Shown one piece after another: positions 28,365 through 39,400 of a stretch of DNA of 64,000 bases. Source of the DNA: Pseudomonadota bacterium. Lineage in GTDB: Bacteria; Pseudomonadota; Gammaproteobacteria; Burkholderiales; Burkholderiaceae_C. The position numbers and the translations under genes were made by a program. The stretch spans positions 62,001 to 126,000 of the forward strand of contig JAIUPH010000005.1 in assembly GCA_020161065.1 (NCBI GenBank), read 5' to 3'. Under the pieces are notes generated by a model that worked only from the letters and a program-made list of their open reading frames with translations, was not told where the DNA came from and searched no databases. Numbering within the stretch: the first letter of the stretch is position 1; every line of letters starts with the position of its first letter.

Positions 28365-29432
28365 ATGACCCTCGACGCCCACCGCTGGATGTTCACCGCC
28401 CCCGGCGCGCCGCTGCAGCGCGCCGGCTTCGTGGCCCATGCCGGCCCCGGCGAGGTGGTGGTGGCCGTGGCCGGCTGCGGCGTCTGCCACACCGACCTGG
28501 GCTACTACTACGACGGCGTGCGCACCAACCAGCCGCTGCCGCTGGCGCTGGGCCACGAGATCAGCGGCCGCGTGGTGGCCGCCGGCGCCGGCGCCGAAAG
28601 CTGGCTGGGCCGCGCCGTCATCGTGCCGGCCGTGCTGCCCTGCGGCGAATGCGAGCTGTGCCGGCGCGGCCTGGCCACCATCTGCCGCGCGCAGAAGATG
28701 CCGGGCAACGACATCCAGGGCGGCTTCGGCTCGCACATCGTGGTGCCGGCGCGCGGGCTGTGCGCGGTGGACGAGCCGCGATTGGCGGCCGCGGGCCTGA
28801 GCCTGGCGCAGGTGTCGATCGTCGCCGACGCGCTGACCACGCCTTACCAGGCGGTGCGCCGCGCCGGGGTGGAGATCGGCGACCTGGCCGTGGTGGTCGG
28901 CGCCGGCGGCGTCGGCGGCTACTGCGCCCAGGTGGCGCGCGCCTTCGGCGCCCGGGTGGTGGCGATCGACGTCGACGACCGCAAGCTCGAGGCCGCCAGC
29001 GCCGACGGCGGCGCCGCGCTGGCGCTGAACGCGCGCGAGCTGGACGCCAAGGCGCTGAAGAAGGCGGTGGCCGAGTTCGCGCGCGGCGCCGGGTTGCGCA
29101 GCACCGAATGGAAGATCTTCGAGTGTTCGGGCACGGCGGCCGGCCAGCTCAGCGCCTTCAACCTGCTGGTGCACGGCGCCACGCTGTCGGTGGTGGGCTT
29201 CACGATGGACAAGGTCGAGCTGCGGCTGTCCAACCTGATGGCCTTCGACGCCCGCGCCATCGGCAACTGGGGCTGCCCGCCCGAGCTGTACCCGGCCGCG
29301 CTGGACCTCGTGCTCGACGGCCGCGTGCGCCTGGCGCCCTTCGTCGAGACGCACCCGCTGGACCGCATCAACGAGGTGTTCCACGCCGTGCATGCGCGCG
29401 AGATCACGCGCCGCGCGGTGATGGTGCCTTGA
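28365..29432 (+). CDS. had: 6-hydroxycyclohex-1-ene-1-carbonyl-CoA dehydrogenase Had
   Basis: Zn-dependent MDR dehydrogenase of 355 aa that oxidises 6-hydroxycyclohex-1-ene-1-carbonyl-CoA with NAD to the 6-oxo compound in the Thauera-type benzoyl-CoA pathway. Catalytic Zn ligands are in GCGVCHTDL (Cys about 38) and GHE (about 66). The structural cysteines are in [15 protein letters not shown], and the Rossmann motif is [10 protein letters not shown]. The specific opening [14 protein letters not shown] is as I remember for Had. It heads the rightward operon had-oah-dch-bcrCBAD-fdx, and its product feeds Oah directly downstream. Confidence 0.93.
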   Translation: MTLDAHRWMFTAPGAPLQRAGFVAHAGPGEVVVAVAGCGVCHTDLGYYYDGVRTNQPLPLALGHEISGRVVAAGAGAESWLGRAVIVPAVLPCGECELCRRGLATICRAQKMPGNDIQGGFGSHIVVPARGLCAVDEPRLAAAGLSLAQVSIVADALTTPYQAVRRAGVEIGDLAVVVGAGGVGGYCAQVARAFGARVVAIDVDDRKLEAASADGGAALALNARELDAKALKKAVAEFARGAGLRSTEWKIFECSGTAAGQLSAFNLLVHGATLSVVGFTMDKVELRLSNLMAFDARAIGNWGCPPELYPAALDLVLDGRVRLAPFVETHPLDRINEVFHAVHAREITRRAVMVP

Positions 29433-29456
29433 CCCCCTTCATGAGGAGAACCTGAC

Positions 29457-30560
29457 GTGAGCGTCGAATTCAAGAACCACGACATCGTCGACGACATCGC
29501 CCGCCCCGGCGTGCGCTACGAAAGGCGCCCGGCGCGGCTGCCCAACGGCGAGGCGGCCGAAGGCCTCTACAACGCCTGGATCACGCTGGACAACGCCAGC
29601 CAGTTCAACAGCTACACGACGGACATGGTGAAGGGCGTGATCCTCGCCTTCCGCGCCGCCGGCAACGACCGCGCGGTGAACTGCGTGGTCTTCACCGGCG
29701 CGGGGGACAAGGCCTTTTGCACCGGCGGCAACACCAAGGAGTACGCCGAGTACTACGCCGGCCAGCCGCAGGAGTACCGCCAGTACATGCGGTTGTTCAA
29801 CGACATGGTCAGCGCCATCCTGGCCTGCGACAAGCCGGTGATCTGCCGCGTCAACGGCATGCGCATCGGCGGCGGGCAGGAGATCGGCATGGCCTGCGAC
29901 TTCTCGGTGGCGCAGGACCTGGCGCGCTTCGGCCAGGCCGGACCCAAGCACGGCAGCGCGCCCATCGGCGGCGCCACCGACTTCCTGCCGGTGGTGGTGG
30001 GCGCCGAGCGCGCGATGGCCGCCTGCGTGCTGTGCGAGCCTTTCAGCGCGCACAAGGCCTACCAGATGGGCATCCTGACCGACGTGGTGCCGGCGTTGAA
30101 GGTCGACGGCCGCTTCATCGCCAACCCGGCGGTGGAGACGCAGCGCCTGTACGACGAATACGGCCGCAACGCTTACGGCGAGCCGAAGACCGGCACCGCG
30201 CTGGACGAAGGCAAGGCGCTGATGAAGCGCGGCACGGTCGACCTGTCGCGGCTGGACGCGCGCGTCGAAGAGCTGTGCGCCAAGATGCTGCTGACCTTCC
30301 CCGACTGCACGACCAAGACCATCGAGGAACTGCGCAAGCCCAAGCTCGACGCCTGGAACCGCAACAAGGAAAACTCGCGCGCCTGGCTGGCGCTGAACAT
30401 GATGACCGAGGCGCGCTCGGGCTTCACCGCGTTCAACGAAGGCCCGAAAGACGACCGCGAGGTCGACTTCGTGCTGCTGCGCCAGAAGCTGGCCGCCGGC
30501 CAGAGCTGGGTGGGCCCGCTGCACGACGAGATCCAGCCCGGGGCGCGGCGGCATGGCTGA
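29457..30560 (+). CDS. oah: 6-oxocyclohex-1-ene-1-carbonyl-CoA hydrolase Oah
   Basis: Crotonase-superfamily ring-opening hydrolase of 367 aa that adds two waters to 6-oxocyclohex-1-ene-1-carbonyl-CoA, giving 3-hydroxypimelyl-CoA. Motifs are FTGAGDKAFCTGGNTKEYAE, CRVNGMRIGGGQEIGMACDF and FGQAGPKHGSAPIGGATD; the last region is typical of Oah and longer than in ordinary enoyl-CoA hydratases. The start is GTG at 29457, with AGGAGAACC nine bases upstream. It overlaps dch by eight bases. Confidence 0.94.
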   Translation: MSVEFKNHDIVDDIARPGVRYERRPARLPNGEAAEGLYNAWITLDNASQFNSYTTDMVKGVILAFRAAGNDRAVNCVVFTGAGDKAFCTGGNTKEYAEYYAGQPQEYRQYMRLFNDMVSAILACDKPVICRVNGMRIGGGQEIGMACDFSVAQDLARFGQAGPKHGSAPIGGATDFLPVVVGAERAMAACVLCEPFSAHKAYQMGILTDVVPALKVDGRFIANPAVETQRLYDEYGRNAYGEPKTGTALDEGKALMKRGTVDLSRLDARVEELCAKMLLTFPDCTTKTIEELRKPKLDAWNRNKENSRAWLALNMMTEARSGFTAFNEGPKDDREVDFVLLRQKLAAGQSWVGPLHDEIQPGARRHG

Positions 30561-31332
30561 GTCGCCGGTCCGGGTGGGCCTGGAGCGCGACGGCGCCTTG
30601 CTGCGCCTGACGCTCGACCGCCCCAAGGCCAACATCTGCGACGCGGAGATGATCGGCGCGCTGCAGGCGGCGCTGGATGCGCATGACGCGCATCCAGCGC
30701 AGCCCGCGCTGCGCGGCGTGCTGCTCGACGCCGCAGGCCCGCACTTCAGCTTCGGCGCCAGCGTGGAAGAACACCTGGCCGAGCGCTGCGCCGCCATGCT
30801 GGCGGCGCTGCACGCGCTGGTCCTGCGCATCGCCGGCTGGCGCGTGCCGGTGCTGGTGGCCGTGCGCGGCCAATGCCTGGGCGGCGGGCTGGAGATCGCC
30901 CTGGCCGGCGGGCCGATCTTCGCGGCGCCCGATGCGCAGTTCGGCCAGCCCGAGGTCAAGCTCGGCGTGTTCGCGCCGGCGGCGAGCTGCCTGCTGCCCT
31001 GGCGCGTCAGCGCCATCGCGGCCGAAGAGCTGCTGTGCAGCGGCCGCAGCATCGACGCACCTCGCGCGTTGGCCATCGGCTTGGTGCACGCGCTGGCCGA
31101 CGACCCCGCGGCCGCCGCGCTGGCCTACTTCGACGAACACCTCGCGCCGCGCAGCGCCGCGGCGCTGGCCCATGCGCTGCAGGCCGTGCGCGCGCCGCGG
31201 CTGGCCGCGCTGCGCGCCGACCTGGCGCGCGTGGAACAGCTCTACCTGCAAAGCCTGATGCAGACCCGCGACGCCAACGAAGGCCTGGCCGCCTTCCTCG
31301 CCCGCCGCGCAGCGAACTGGGAGCACCGATGA
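30553..31332 (+). CDS. dch: Cyclohexa-1,5-diene-1-carbonyl-CoA hydratase Dch
   Basis: Crotonase-family hydratase of 259 aa converting the product of benzoyl-CoA reductase to 6-hydroxycyclohex-1-ene-1-carbonyl-CoA. The LDRPKANICDAEM opening, FSFGASVEEHL oxyanion region and GQCLGGGLEIALAGG match the Dch type, in which GASVEEH replaces the GADLKE seen in many hydratases. It overlaps oah upstream and bcrC downstream (ATGATG around 31329), so it is strongly coupled in the operon. Confidence 0.93.
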   Translation: MAESPVRVGLERDGALLRLTLDRPKANICDAEMIGALQAALDAHDAHPAQPALRGVLLDAAGPHFSFGASVEEHLAERCAAMLAALHALVLRIAGWRVPVLVAVRGQCLGGGLEIALAGGPIFAAPDAQFGQPEVKLGVFAPAASCLLPWRVSAIAAEELLCSGRSIDAPRALAIGLVHALADDPAAAALAYFDEHLAPRSAAALAHALQAVRAPRLAALRADLARVEQLYLQSLMQTRDANEGLAAFLARRAANWEHR

Positions 31333-32513
31333 TGAGCAAGCCCCTGCCCGAAGTCACCCGCATCGTGCAGCGCTGCGAGGCGCTGTTCGAAGACCTCGAT
31401 TTCGAAGCCGTCAAGCAATGGAAGGCTGCCGAGCCCGGCCGCAAGGCCATCGGCTACATGCCGGTGTACGTGCCGCGCGAGCTGGTCCACGCCGCCGGCT
31501 ACCTGCCGGTGGGCATTCTCGGCGGCGGCGACCAGATCGAGGTGATCCAGGGCGACGCCTATTACCAGAGCTATATCTGCCGCATCCCGCGCAGCACCAT
31601 CGAGCTGGGCCTGACCGGCCGGCTCGACTGCCTGGACGGCATGCTGTTCCCCAGCATCTGCGACGTGATCCGCAACCTCTCGGGCATGTGGCAGATGCTG
31701 TTCAAGGACAAGTACGTGCGCTACGTGGACGTGCCGCAGAACTACCAGGACGAGGTGGGCGGTGTCTTCTACCAGCAGGAGATGCAGCACATCCGCGATG
31801 ACTTGGGGCGCATGCGCGGCACGCCCATCACCGATGCCGAGTTGAATGCATCGATCGCCGTCTACAACGACAACCGCCAGGCCATCCGCGAGCTGTACGC
31901 CTACCGCGCCGCCAAGCCCTGGCAGGCGCCCACCTCCGAGGTCTACCTGCTGCTGCGCGCCGGCATGGTGCTGCCGGTGGAGCAGCACACCCAGCTCGTG
32001 CGCGACTACCTGGCCGCCGCCGAGCAGGTGAGCCGCCCCAAGCGCGACAACGCGCGCGTGGTGATCAACGGGTCGTTTTGCGAACAGCCGCCGCTGGCGC
32101 TGATCAAGTCCATCGAGATGGCCGGCTGCTACGTCGTCGACGACGACTTCCTGCTCGTCACGCGCTGGCTGCTCGACGACGTGCCGGCCGACGGCAACCC
32201 GCTGCTGGAACTGTCCAAGGCCTTCCTGCACCGCAGCGCCAGCACGGCGGCCAAGTACGACGCCACGCGCGAAGAGAAGGGCGTGTTCCTGATGAAGCAG
32301 GTGAAGACGCGCGGCGCCGAAGGCGTGATCTTCGCCGCGCCTTCGTTCTGCGACCCCGCGCTGCTGGAGCGGCCGATGCTGCAGGACGTGCTGTCGCAGC
32401 ACGGCATTCCGCACACCGCGTTCAAGTACGCCGAGAACACCGGCCAGATGGCGCCGGTGCGCGAGCAGGCGGGCACTTTCGCCGACTCCATCAAGCTCTG
32501 GAACGCCGCTTGA
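31329..32513 (+). CDS. bcrC: Benzoyl-CoA reductase subunit BcrC (gamma)
   Basis: Subunit of ATP-dependent class I benzoyl-CoA reductase, 394 aa, of the 2-hydroxyacyl-CoA dehydratase (HgdB/BcrC) family. BcrB and BcrC hold the active site where the ring is reduced by two electrons. Motifs include GYMPVYVPRELVHAAGYLPVG, the Cys in FPSICDVIRNLSG, and GAEGVIFAAPSFCDP near the C-terminus. Two consecutive ATGs occur at 31329 and 31332. The order bcrC-bcrB-bcrA-bcrD-fdx is that of Thauera. Confidence 0.95.
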   Translation: MMSKPLPEVTRIVQRCEALFEDLDFEAVKQWKAAEPGRKAIGYMPVYVPRELVHAAGYLPVGILGGGDQIEVIQGDAYYQSYICRIPRSTIELGLTGRLDCLDGMLFPSICDVIRNLSGMWQMLFKDKYVRYVDVPQNYQDEVGGVFYQQEMQHIRDDLGRMRGTPITDAELNASIAVYNDNRQAIRELYAYRAAKPWQAPTSEVYLLLRAGMVLPVEQHTQLVRDYLAAAEQVSRPKRDNARVVINGSFCEQPPLALIKSIEMAGCYVVDDDFLLVTRWLLDDVPADGNPLLELSKAFLHRSASTAAKYDATREEKGVFLMKQVKTRGAEGVIFAAPSFCDPALLERPMLQDVLSQHGIPHTAFKYAENTGQMAPVREQAGTFADSIKLWNAA

Positions 32514-32535
32514 GATCCACCGGGAGACATACCGC

Positions 32536-33894
32536 ATGAACATGCAAACCATCGCGATGCCCGCCCCCACGGGGTCGGCCAAGAAGCCGCAGAACGTCCA
32601 GAAGGAAGACGCGATGTGGCTGCAGAAGGAACTCATCAACCAGAACTACCTGGAGCTGGCCACCGCGCGCGAGAACCGCCGCAAGGTCTCGGCCACCTTC
32701 GTGCCCGGCAACCTGAACGAGTTGCTGATGTGCTTCGACTTCGCGCGCAGCCTGCCGGAGACCAATGCGCTGCAGAACGGCATGCGCAAGAAGAGCGGCA
32801 AGATGATCATGGACGCCGAGCGCGACGGCCAGAGCGAAGACGTCTGCACCTACGTGAAGGCCGACCTCGGCATGATGATGGGCGGCGAGATCGGCCCCAC
32901 CGGCGCGCCGATGCCGCGGCCCGACGTGCTGCTGCTCAGCTACACCGGCTGCTTCACCTTCATGAAGTGGTTCGAGCTGATCCGCCACAAGTACGGCTGC
33001 GAGACGGTGATGCTGCACGTGCCGTATCAAGGCGAAGGCCGGATCGCGCCCAACATGCGCGACTACGTGGTCAAGCAGTTGAAGGAGACCGTGATCCCGG
33101 CGCTGGAGCGCATCTCGGGCGTCAAGTTCGACATCGACCGCTTGCGCCAGTACCTGCGCGAATCGGTCAAGGCCGAGGAAGACCTGGTGCGCGTGCTGCA
33201 GTCGGCCAAGAACCGGCCGAGCCCGATCGACGGCTACTTCGGCGCGGTGTACTACATCGGTCCCATCTTCACCGCCTTTCGCGGCACGCCGCAGGCCACG
33301 CAGTACTACGCCACGCTGCGCGCCGAGATCGACGAGCGCGTGCGCCTTGGCAAGGGCCCGGTCACGCCCGACGGCGACATGGGCGAGGAGAAGTACCGCC
33401 TGATCGTCGAAGGCCCGCCCAACTGGACGAGCTTTCGCGACTTCTGGAAGATGTTCTACGACGAAGGCGCGGTGGTCGTCTCGTCCACCTACGCCAAGGT
33501 GGGCGGGCTGTACGACTTCGGCTTCCGCCACGACCCCGAGCGGCCGCTGGAATCGCTGGCCGAGTATTGCCTGGGCTGCTACACCAACCTGAACCTGCCC
33601 TCGCGCGTGGACATGATCTGCAAGTACATCGACGAGTACCAGGCCGACGGGCTGCTGATCAACTCGATCAAGAGCTGCAACAGCTTCTCGGCCGGCCAGC
33701 TGCTGATCCTGCGCGAGGTGGAAAAGCGCACCGGCAAGCCGGCCGCCTTCATCGAGACCGATCTCGTCGACCCGCGCTACTTCTCGGCCGCCAACGTGAA
33801 GAATCGCTTGGAGAGTTATTTCCAGATGGTCAAGCAAAAGCGAACCTACGGCCATGCGGCGCCCGCGCCCGTGATCCCGATCCACGCGCATTGA
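32536..33894 (+). CDS. bcrB: Benzoyl-CoA reductase subunit BcrB (beta)
   Basis: Second catalytic subunit, 452 aa, of the 2-hydroxyacyl-CoA dehydratase family. Conserved cysteines appear in LLSYTGCFTFMKWFELIRH, AEYCLGCYTNLN and NSIKSCNSFSAGQ. With BcrC it binds the iron-sulfur cluster and benzoyl-CoA. A CGGGAGA ribosome site precedes the ATG at 32536. Its length and context are those of Thauera BcrB, with nothing truncated. Confidence 0.95.
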   Translation: MNMQTIAMPAPTGSAKKPQNVQKEDAMWLQKELINQNYLELATARENRRKVSATFVPGNLNELLMCFDFARSLPETNALQNGMRKKSGKMIMDAERDGQSEDVCTYVKADLGMMMGGEIGPTGAPMPRPDVLLLSYTGCFTFMKWFELIRHKYGCETVMLHVPYQGEGRIAPNMRDYVVKQLKETVIPALERISGVKFDIDRLRQYLRESVKAEEDLVRVLQSAKNRPSPIDGYFGAVYYIGPIFTAFRGTPQATQYYATLRAEIDERVRLGKGPVTPDGDMGEEKYRLIVEGPPNWTSFRDFWKMFYDEGAVVVSSTYAKVGGLYDFGFRHDPERPLESLAEYCLGCYTNLNLPSRVDMICKYIDEYQADGLLINSIKSCNSFSAGQLLILREVEKRTGKPAAFIETDLVDPRYFSAANVKNRLESYFQMVKQKRTYGHAAPAPVIPIHAH

Positions 33895-33912
33895 GCGGGG
33901 AGAGACGACACC

Positions 33913-35244
33913 ATGCGTTGCTTCATCGGCATCGACCTCGGATCGACCACCACCAAGGCGGTGGTCATCGACGAGCAGCAGAACGTCATCGGCCGCGGCA
34001 TCACCAACTCGCGCTCGAACTACGACACCGCGGCCGCGGTGGCGCGCACCGAGGCGTTGATCAACGGCCGCTTCCACCTCTTCCGCGGGGCGCTGCAGCA
34101 AAGCGGCGCGCTGAACGGTTCGCTGGAGACCTTCATCGGCCAGCTCGAACGCGACTTCCGCGCCGAGCAGTACCTGGAGCAGCTGGCCGACCTGGAAGCC
34201 ACCTGCCGGCGCAACCTGGCGCATTCCAACTTCGCCGGCCCGGTGGCCGAGGCGCTGGACGAGGTGTTCAAGCGCCTGGCGGCCGAGGCGCCGGCGCTGT
34301 TCGCGCCCGGCGCCAAGCGCAAGAGCGACTTCTTCCGCGACATCGCCGGCAGCCAGTACCTGGCCATCGGCGAAGAGGTGGCCAAGTCGCTGGGCATGCG
34401 CTACGACCATCTGCTGAACCTGTTCGACCGTTCGATCATCGAAGTGGAGAACCGCGTCTACGCCGACTCGGTGCGCCGCCACCTGCTGGCGGCGCTGGAG
34501 CGCACCTTCACCGCGCTGCCCGAGACGCAAAGCCGCCGCGACGCGGTGGCCGCGCCGATCAAGCAGGTGCTGGACACCGAGATGGAAGAGACCTACACGG
34601 TCGGCACCGGCTACGGCCGCGCGCGGCTGCCGTTCAGCAAGGAGCACATCCGCAGCGAGATCCTGTGCCACGGCCTGGGCGCCCACGTCATGTACCCCGG
34701 CACCGCCACCGTGCTGGACATCGGCGGCCAGGACACCAAGGCGATCCAGGTCGACCCGGCCGGCATCGTCGAGAGCTTCCAGATGAACGACCGCTGTGCC
34801 GCCGGATGCGGGCGTTATCTGGGCTACATCGCCGACGAGATGAACATGGGCCTGCACGAGCTGGGCCCGCTGGCCATGCAAAGCACCAAGGCCATCCGCA
34901 TCAACAGCACCTGCACCGTGTTCGCCGGCGCCGAGCTGCGCGACCGGCTGGCCTTAGGCGACAAGCGCGAGGACATCATGGCCGGGCTGCACCGCGCCAT
35001 CATCCTGCGCGCCATGTCGATCCTGGCGCGCTCGGGCGGCATCCGCAACGAGTTCACCTTCACCGGCGGCGTGGCCAAGAACGAGGCCGCCGTCAAGGCG
35101 CTGCTGGAACTGGTGAAAGAGAACTACGGCGAGCTGACGCTCAACATCAACCCCGACTCGATCTACACCGGCGCCCTGGGCGGCGCCACCTTCGCGTGGC
35201 GCGCGGTGGTGGAAGAGGGCAAGACCGCGGAGGCCAGGACATGA
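33913..35244 (+). CDS. bcrA: Benzoyl-CoA reductase subunit BcrA (alpha, ATPase)
   Basis: ASKHA-fold ATPase subunit of 443 aa (BadF/BadG/HgdC family). The phosphate-binding motif [16 protein letters not shown] is at the N-terminus. [13 protein letters not shown] and [14 protein letters not shown] contain the Cys ligands of the [4Fe-4S] cluster shared with Bcr[16 protein letters not shown] is the adenosine motif. It couples ATP hydrolysis to electron transfer from ferredoxin to the BcrBC site. A GGGGAGA ribosome site is visible, and the stop overlaps the bcrD start. Confidence 0.95.
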   Translation: MRCFIGIDLGSTTTKAVVIDEQQNVIGRGITNSRSNYDTAAAVARTEALINGRFHLFRGALQQSGALNGSLETFIGQLERDFRAEQYLEQLADLEATCRRNLAHSNFAGPVAEALDEVFKRLAAEAPALFAPGAKRKSDFFRDIAGSQYLAIGEEVAKSLGMRYDHLLNLFDRSIIEVENRVYADSVRRHLLAALERTFTALPETQSRRDAVAAPIKQVLDTEMEETYTVGTGYGRARLPFSKEHIRSEILCHGLGAHVMYPGTATVLDIGGQDTKAIQVDPAGIVESFQMNDRCAAGCGRYLGYIADEMNMGLHELGPLAMQSTKAIRINSTCTVFAGAELRDRLALGDKREDIMAGLHRAIILRAMSILARSGGIRNEFTFTGGVAKNEAAVKALLELVKENYGELTLNINPDSIYTGALGGATFAWRAVVEEGKTAEART

Positions 35245-36083
35245 CGCTCACCATCGGCATCGACATCGGCTCCGGCGCCGTCAAGACGGTGCTGTTTCGC
35301 AGCCCCGAAGAAGGTGGCCGCCCCGAATGGCTGGCCAAGCGCTGCGAGCGCATCCGCCGCCGCGACCCCATGACGCTGGCCCGCGAAGGCTACGAAGGCG
35401 TGCTGGCCGACGCCGGCGTGGCGGCCGCCGACGTGGCCTACACCGCCACCACCGGCGAGGGCGAGAACGTCAAGTTCAGCACCGGGCACTTCTATTCGAT
35501 GACCACGCATGCGCGCGGCGGCGTCTACCTCGACCCCGAGGCGCGCGCGGTGGTCGACATCGGCGCCCTCAACGGCCGCGCCATCAGCGTGGACGAGCGC
35601 GGCAAGGTGCTGAGCTACAAGATGACCAGCCAGTGCGCCTCGGGCTCGGGCCAGTTCCTGGAGAACATCGCGCGCTACCTGGGCGTGGCGGTGGAGGAGA
35701 TCGGGCCGCTGTCCAAGACTTCGCAAGACCCCGAGAAGGTCAGCTCGATCTGCGCCGTGCTGGCCGAGACCGACGTCATCAACATGGTCAGCCGCGGCAT
35801 CGCGACGCCCGACATCCTGAAGGGCATCCACCTCTCGATGGCCTCGCGCATCGTCAAGCTGCTGAAGGTCACCGGCGTGAAGACCGGCACCGCGCTGCTG
35901 ACCGGCGGCCTGGCGCTGGACGCCGGGCTGCTGGCCGCCATCCAGGAAGAGATGGTCAACGAGAAGGTCAACGTGCAGGCCCGCGCGCACCCCGATTCCA
36001 TCTACGCCGGCGCCATCGGCGCCGCGCTGTGGGGCGCCTACCGGCACGCCAGGCTCAACCAGCTGGAAGCGGCGGCCGCCTAA
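35241..36083 (+). CDS. bcrD: Benzoyl-CoA reductase subunit BcrD (delta, ATPase)
   Basis: Smaller ASKHA ATPase subunit of 280 aa. [29 protein letters not shown] and the cluster region [19 protein letters not shown] with its conserved Cys are present, as is [13 protein letters not shown] near the end. It pairs with BcrA in the ATP-hydrolysing activator module. It starts within the bcrA stop (ATGA-type overlap) and ends 17 bases before the ferredoxin gene. Confidence 0.95.
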   Translation: MTLTIGIDIGSGAVKTVLFRSPEEGGRPEWLAKRCERIRRRDPMTLAREGYEGVLADAGVAAADVAYTATTGEGENVKFSTGHFYSMTTHARGGVYLDPEARAVVDIGALNGRAISVDERGKVLSYKMTSQCASGSGQFLENIARYLGVAVEEIGPLSKTSQDPEKVSSICAVLAETDVINMVSRGIATPDILKGIHLSMASRIVKLLKVTGVKTGTALLTGGLALDAGLLAAIQEEMVNEKVNVQARAHPDSIYAGAIGAALWGAYRHARLNQLEAAAA

Positions 36084-36100
36084 CCCGGAGATTCGACACC

Positions 36101-36346
36101 ATGGCCCTTCTGATCGACGACAACTGCACCGCCTGCGACGCCTGCAAGCCGGTGTGCCCCAACGAAGCCATCAGCGTGGGCGACCCGATCTACCTGATCG
36201 ACCCGCTGCGCTGCACCGAATGCGTGGGCGCCGAGGACGAACCGCAATGCAAGCTGGTGTGCCCCGCGGACTGCATCGTGCAGCACCCCGATTTCGTGGA
36301 GTCGCCGGAGGAGTTGCTGGCGAAGTATGAGGGCTTGCATGGGTGA
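36101..36346 (+). CDS. fdx: 2[4Fe-4S] ferredoxin of benzoyl-CoA reductase
   Basis: 81-aa ferredoxin with motifs CTACDACKPVCP and CTECVGAEDEPQCKLVCP. The second motif has the longer loop between its second and third cysteines seen in Alvin-type ferredoxins, and the C-terminal extension is typical of Bcr-linked ferredoxins. It donates low-potential electrons to BcrAD and is reduced by KorAB. It closes the bcr operon; an inverted repeat lies about 50 bases after it. Confidence 0.94.
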   Translation: MALLIDDNCTACDACKPVCPNEAISVGDPIYLIDPLRCTECVGAEDEPQCKLVCPADCIVQHPDFVESPEELLAKYEGLHG

Positions 36347-36395
36347 GGGGTGGGGGCTGGCCTTGCTGAGGCTTGCGGTGCGCTTCGGGTGCGGT

Positions 36396-36441
36396 CCGGG
36401 ACAAACTCCCCTCTGGCATTCGAGAGAGTCCTCTGTCCCGG
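36396..36441. terminator. Inverted repeat after the bcr operon
   Basis: CCGGGACA (36396-36403) and TGTCCCGG (36434-36441) are perfect 8-bp arms, with an inner CTCT/AGAG pairing in the 30-base loop. It sits between the ferredoxin stop and the convergent STAND gene stop at 36485. No T-tract follows, so function as a terminator is tentative. Confidence 0.4.
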
Positions 36442-36484
36442 TCTGGTCGGCTGATGAAAGCGGCGAATGCGCCTGTGGACCTCC

Positions 36485-39400
36485 TCACGCCTCGTTGCGA
36501 CGCTCCAACCATGACTTCGCCTGCTCTCGGCCACCGACGATCTCCACCAGCGCGCCGACCACATAGCGCGCCACGTTCTCGTACCCACTGCGTTGCCCGG
36601 CATCGAGCGCTGCTGACATTGCCTCGTCTCGCTCGGCTTCCTGATGCAGCGCATGCAGGCAGCGCGCCAATTCGGTCAGCGTGTAGGCCGTGCCGCTAAG
36701 GTCCTGCTCGCGCACATAGAGTGCCAATGCCGATCGATAGATATCCACTGCCGCTTGAAACCGGCGCTGTTCTCGCAACGAGTCGCCCTGCGATTGCATC
36801 GTATTGGCCTGCCCCAGGCCGGATTGCTCACGCTCATACAGCTTGAGCGCGCGCTCGTACAGCGCGCGGGCCTCACCGGGCCGGCTGAGCCGGCTTTCCA
36901 AGTCCCCCAGCGCCTGAAGCGTATTGGCCTGCCCCAGGCCCTCTTGCTCACGCTCAAACAGCTTGAGCGCGCGCTCGTACAGCGCGCGGGCCTCATCGGG
37001 CCGGCCGAGCCGGCTTTCCAAGTCCCCCAGCGCCTGAAGCGTATTGGCCTGCCCCAGGCCGTCTTGCTCACGCTCATACAGCTTGAGCGCGCGCTCGTAC
37101 AGCGCGCGGGCCTCATCGGGCCGGCCGAGCCGGCTTTCCAAGTCTCCCAGAGCCCGAAGCGTATTGGCCTGCCCCAGGCCGGCTTGCTCAGGCTCATACA
37201 GCTTGAGCGCGCGCTCGTACAGCGCGCGGGCCTCATCGGGCCGGCCGAGCCGGCTTTCCAAGTGCCCCAGCGCCTTGAGCGTATTGGCCTGCCCCAGGCC
37301 GGCTTGCTCAGGCTCATACAGCTTGAGCGCGCGCTCGTACAGCGCGCGGGCCTCATCGGGTCGGCCGAGCCGGCTTTCCAAGTCCCCAAGCGCCTTGAGC
37401 GTATCGGCCTGCCCAAGACCATTTTGCTCACGCTCATACAGCTTGAGCGCGCGCTCGTACAGCGCGCGGGCCTCATCGGGCCGGCCGAGCTGAGCTTCCA
37501 GCGCGCCCGAAATCAGGACCGCCGACGCAGGACGTGGCAAATGCCGAGCCAAGCGTTCAAGCAGTTCAAGAGCCTCTGCGGGACCTTGGAACTGGTATTG
37601 ATTGATCAACGCATCATGCACGCGCTGCAACCATTCCAGTGCCGGCGACTGCGAATCCGCTTCCTGAATCATGGTACGGGCCAGCGCGCCGAAGTGACGG
37701 GTCAGCCAGAGGCGAGCATGCAGGGCCTCATCGGTCGAGGCAATCGAGCCCGCAACGACACATACCCCTGTGAACAAGTCGTGCAGCGCGACTCGGGCAC
37801 GTGCCCAATCGAAGCCGTCACGCCCCTTCGCCGCACGATCCAGCGCATAACGCGCCAACGGCGGCAGCATCACCCATCGATCTTCGCGTCGGGAAAGCAC
37901 GTGGTGACGCGCCAGCCAGGGCCGCACGTTAGACCACTGGCCGGTCGCTTCGATTTGGGCGAGCAGGCCCTCGGGCATGCCGCCGCCGAATACCGCGCAT
38001 GCGGTCCACAAATCCAAAGCGCCGGCATGCCGCTCCAGTGCCTGAGCAGTCAGATACAGGCTGCCAGGCAGGCTGCTCAACCGGCCTGCATCCTGCGGAT
38101 CTTCCACGGCTTGGGCGCCAGCCTCGGACCAGCGGCGTTGCAGTTCGGCGAAGCCGTACACATCGCCAAGCCGCGCCATCAGCGTGACGCTCAGTGCGTG
38201 CGCGCCGAGATCCTGCAGCACGAAACGGCTCAGTTCGGCCTCGGGTGGCAACGGCGGCCCGGCCCACAGATCGCGGAAAAGATTCAGTGCCGCCGAGTCG
38301 GGCAAGACGCCGATCTCGATGGGTTGGCCGAATACTGCGGCGAGCCGCACGCGGGAAGAAACCAGTAGTCGAACGCCGTTGCAGCGCGCCAGCGCACGCA
38401 GCGCTTGCACGCCTTCTGGATGGTCGGCGACGCTTTCGAGGTTGTCGAGGTAGTAGAGCCCGGTTGGCAGCACGGCCAACAGTTGCGGCAATGAGTCCAC
38501 CGGCTTAACACCAATGGCATTGGCCATGCGCGTCAGCAGATCCCCCATGCCCGCTCGGTCGGGCAATTCGACGTAGTACGCGGCGGTGCCCGGCGCTTCC
38601 GCCAGCCAAGCCTTCAATGCGGCCTTGCACACCTCGGTCTTGCCGATGCCGCCGACACCTGAGACCTCTTTGGTGGTAATCACGACTGCGTCTGACGAGC
38701 CTCGCAGGAAACTCAATACCTGCGCGATCTCTGCCTCCCGCCCATACACGTGGCGCTCCCGCGGGCGCAAACGCGCATCGGTAGGGCCTTGGAGCAGACC
38801 CGTCTCCTGGCTAACGCGCAGCAAGCTGAAGTCGATCTCGGGCAAGGGAACGCTTGGCTCGATCGTTGGCGCGGCCCCCTCGGTTTCTGAATGCCGCTTT
38901 GCAGCACCATCCGCCACTTCGTTGATGAACTTCACGAGTGACTTGTGGATCTGCGCTGAATCGTTCAACGGCTTACAGATGGAACGATGGTCTGCCTCGC
39001 CAATCCTGGTAGGAGGCTCGTCCGCCAAGCCGGGGTCGGCACTGCCCACGTCGACCACCATGACCTTCAAGACTCTCAGGCCCCAGAACCTGCTGGAGAT
39101 CGGCGTCCTTTTCGTCTCCGCGTAGGCGCAGGTTCGCAAGGCTCCGCTGGAGAAGTGGCTTCGGAACTGCGTACTCAGGCGCCTGAGGTGGGCCTCGTGG
39201 CGGGCCAGATTGCCGATGTTCTCGTTGCCACGAATGAAGAATTGAACGGCCCGGCCCACCGAGGCCAGGCTCGAGCCGCTGTGAGGGGTGGCGATGAAGG
39301 ACACGCCCAGCACCCGATTGCCGACGTTTCGGGCCTTTGGATTGCCGGGGCTGACGCCATCCATCAGCAAGGTCTTGATGACCAATCCGCCCAGACTATG

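Noticed and set aside
32491-34881. A 796-codon minus-strand frame opposite bcrB and bcrA
   Set aside because: Antisense to reductase genes whose motifs are intact; no plausible start signal or domain.
36788-37507. Regular 120-bp repeats considered as a CRISPR-like array
   Set aside because: The unit length equals 40 codons, there are no unique spacers, and the repeats encode in-frame TPRs.
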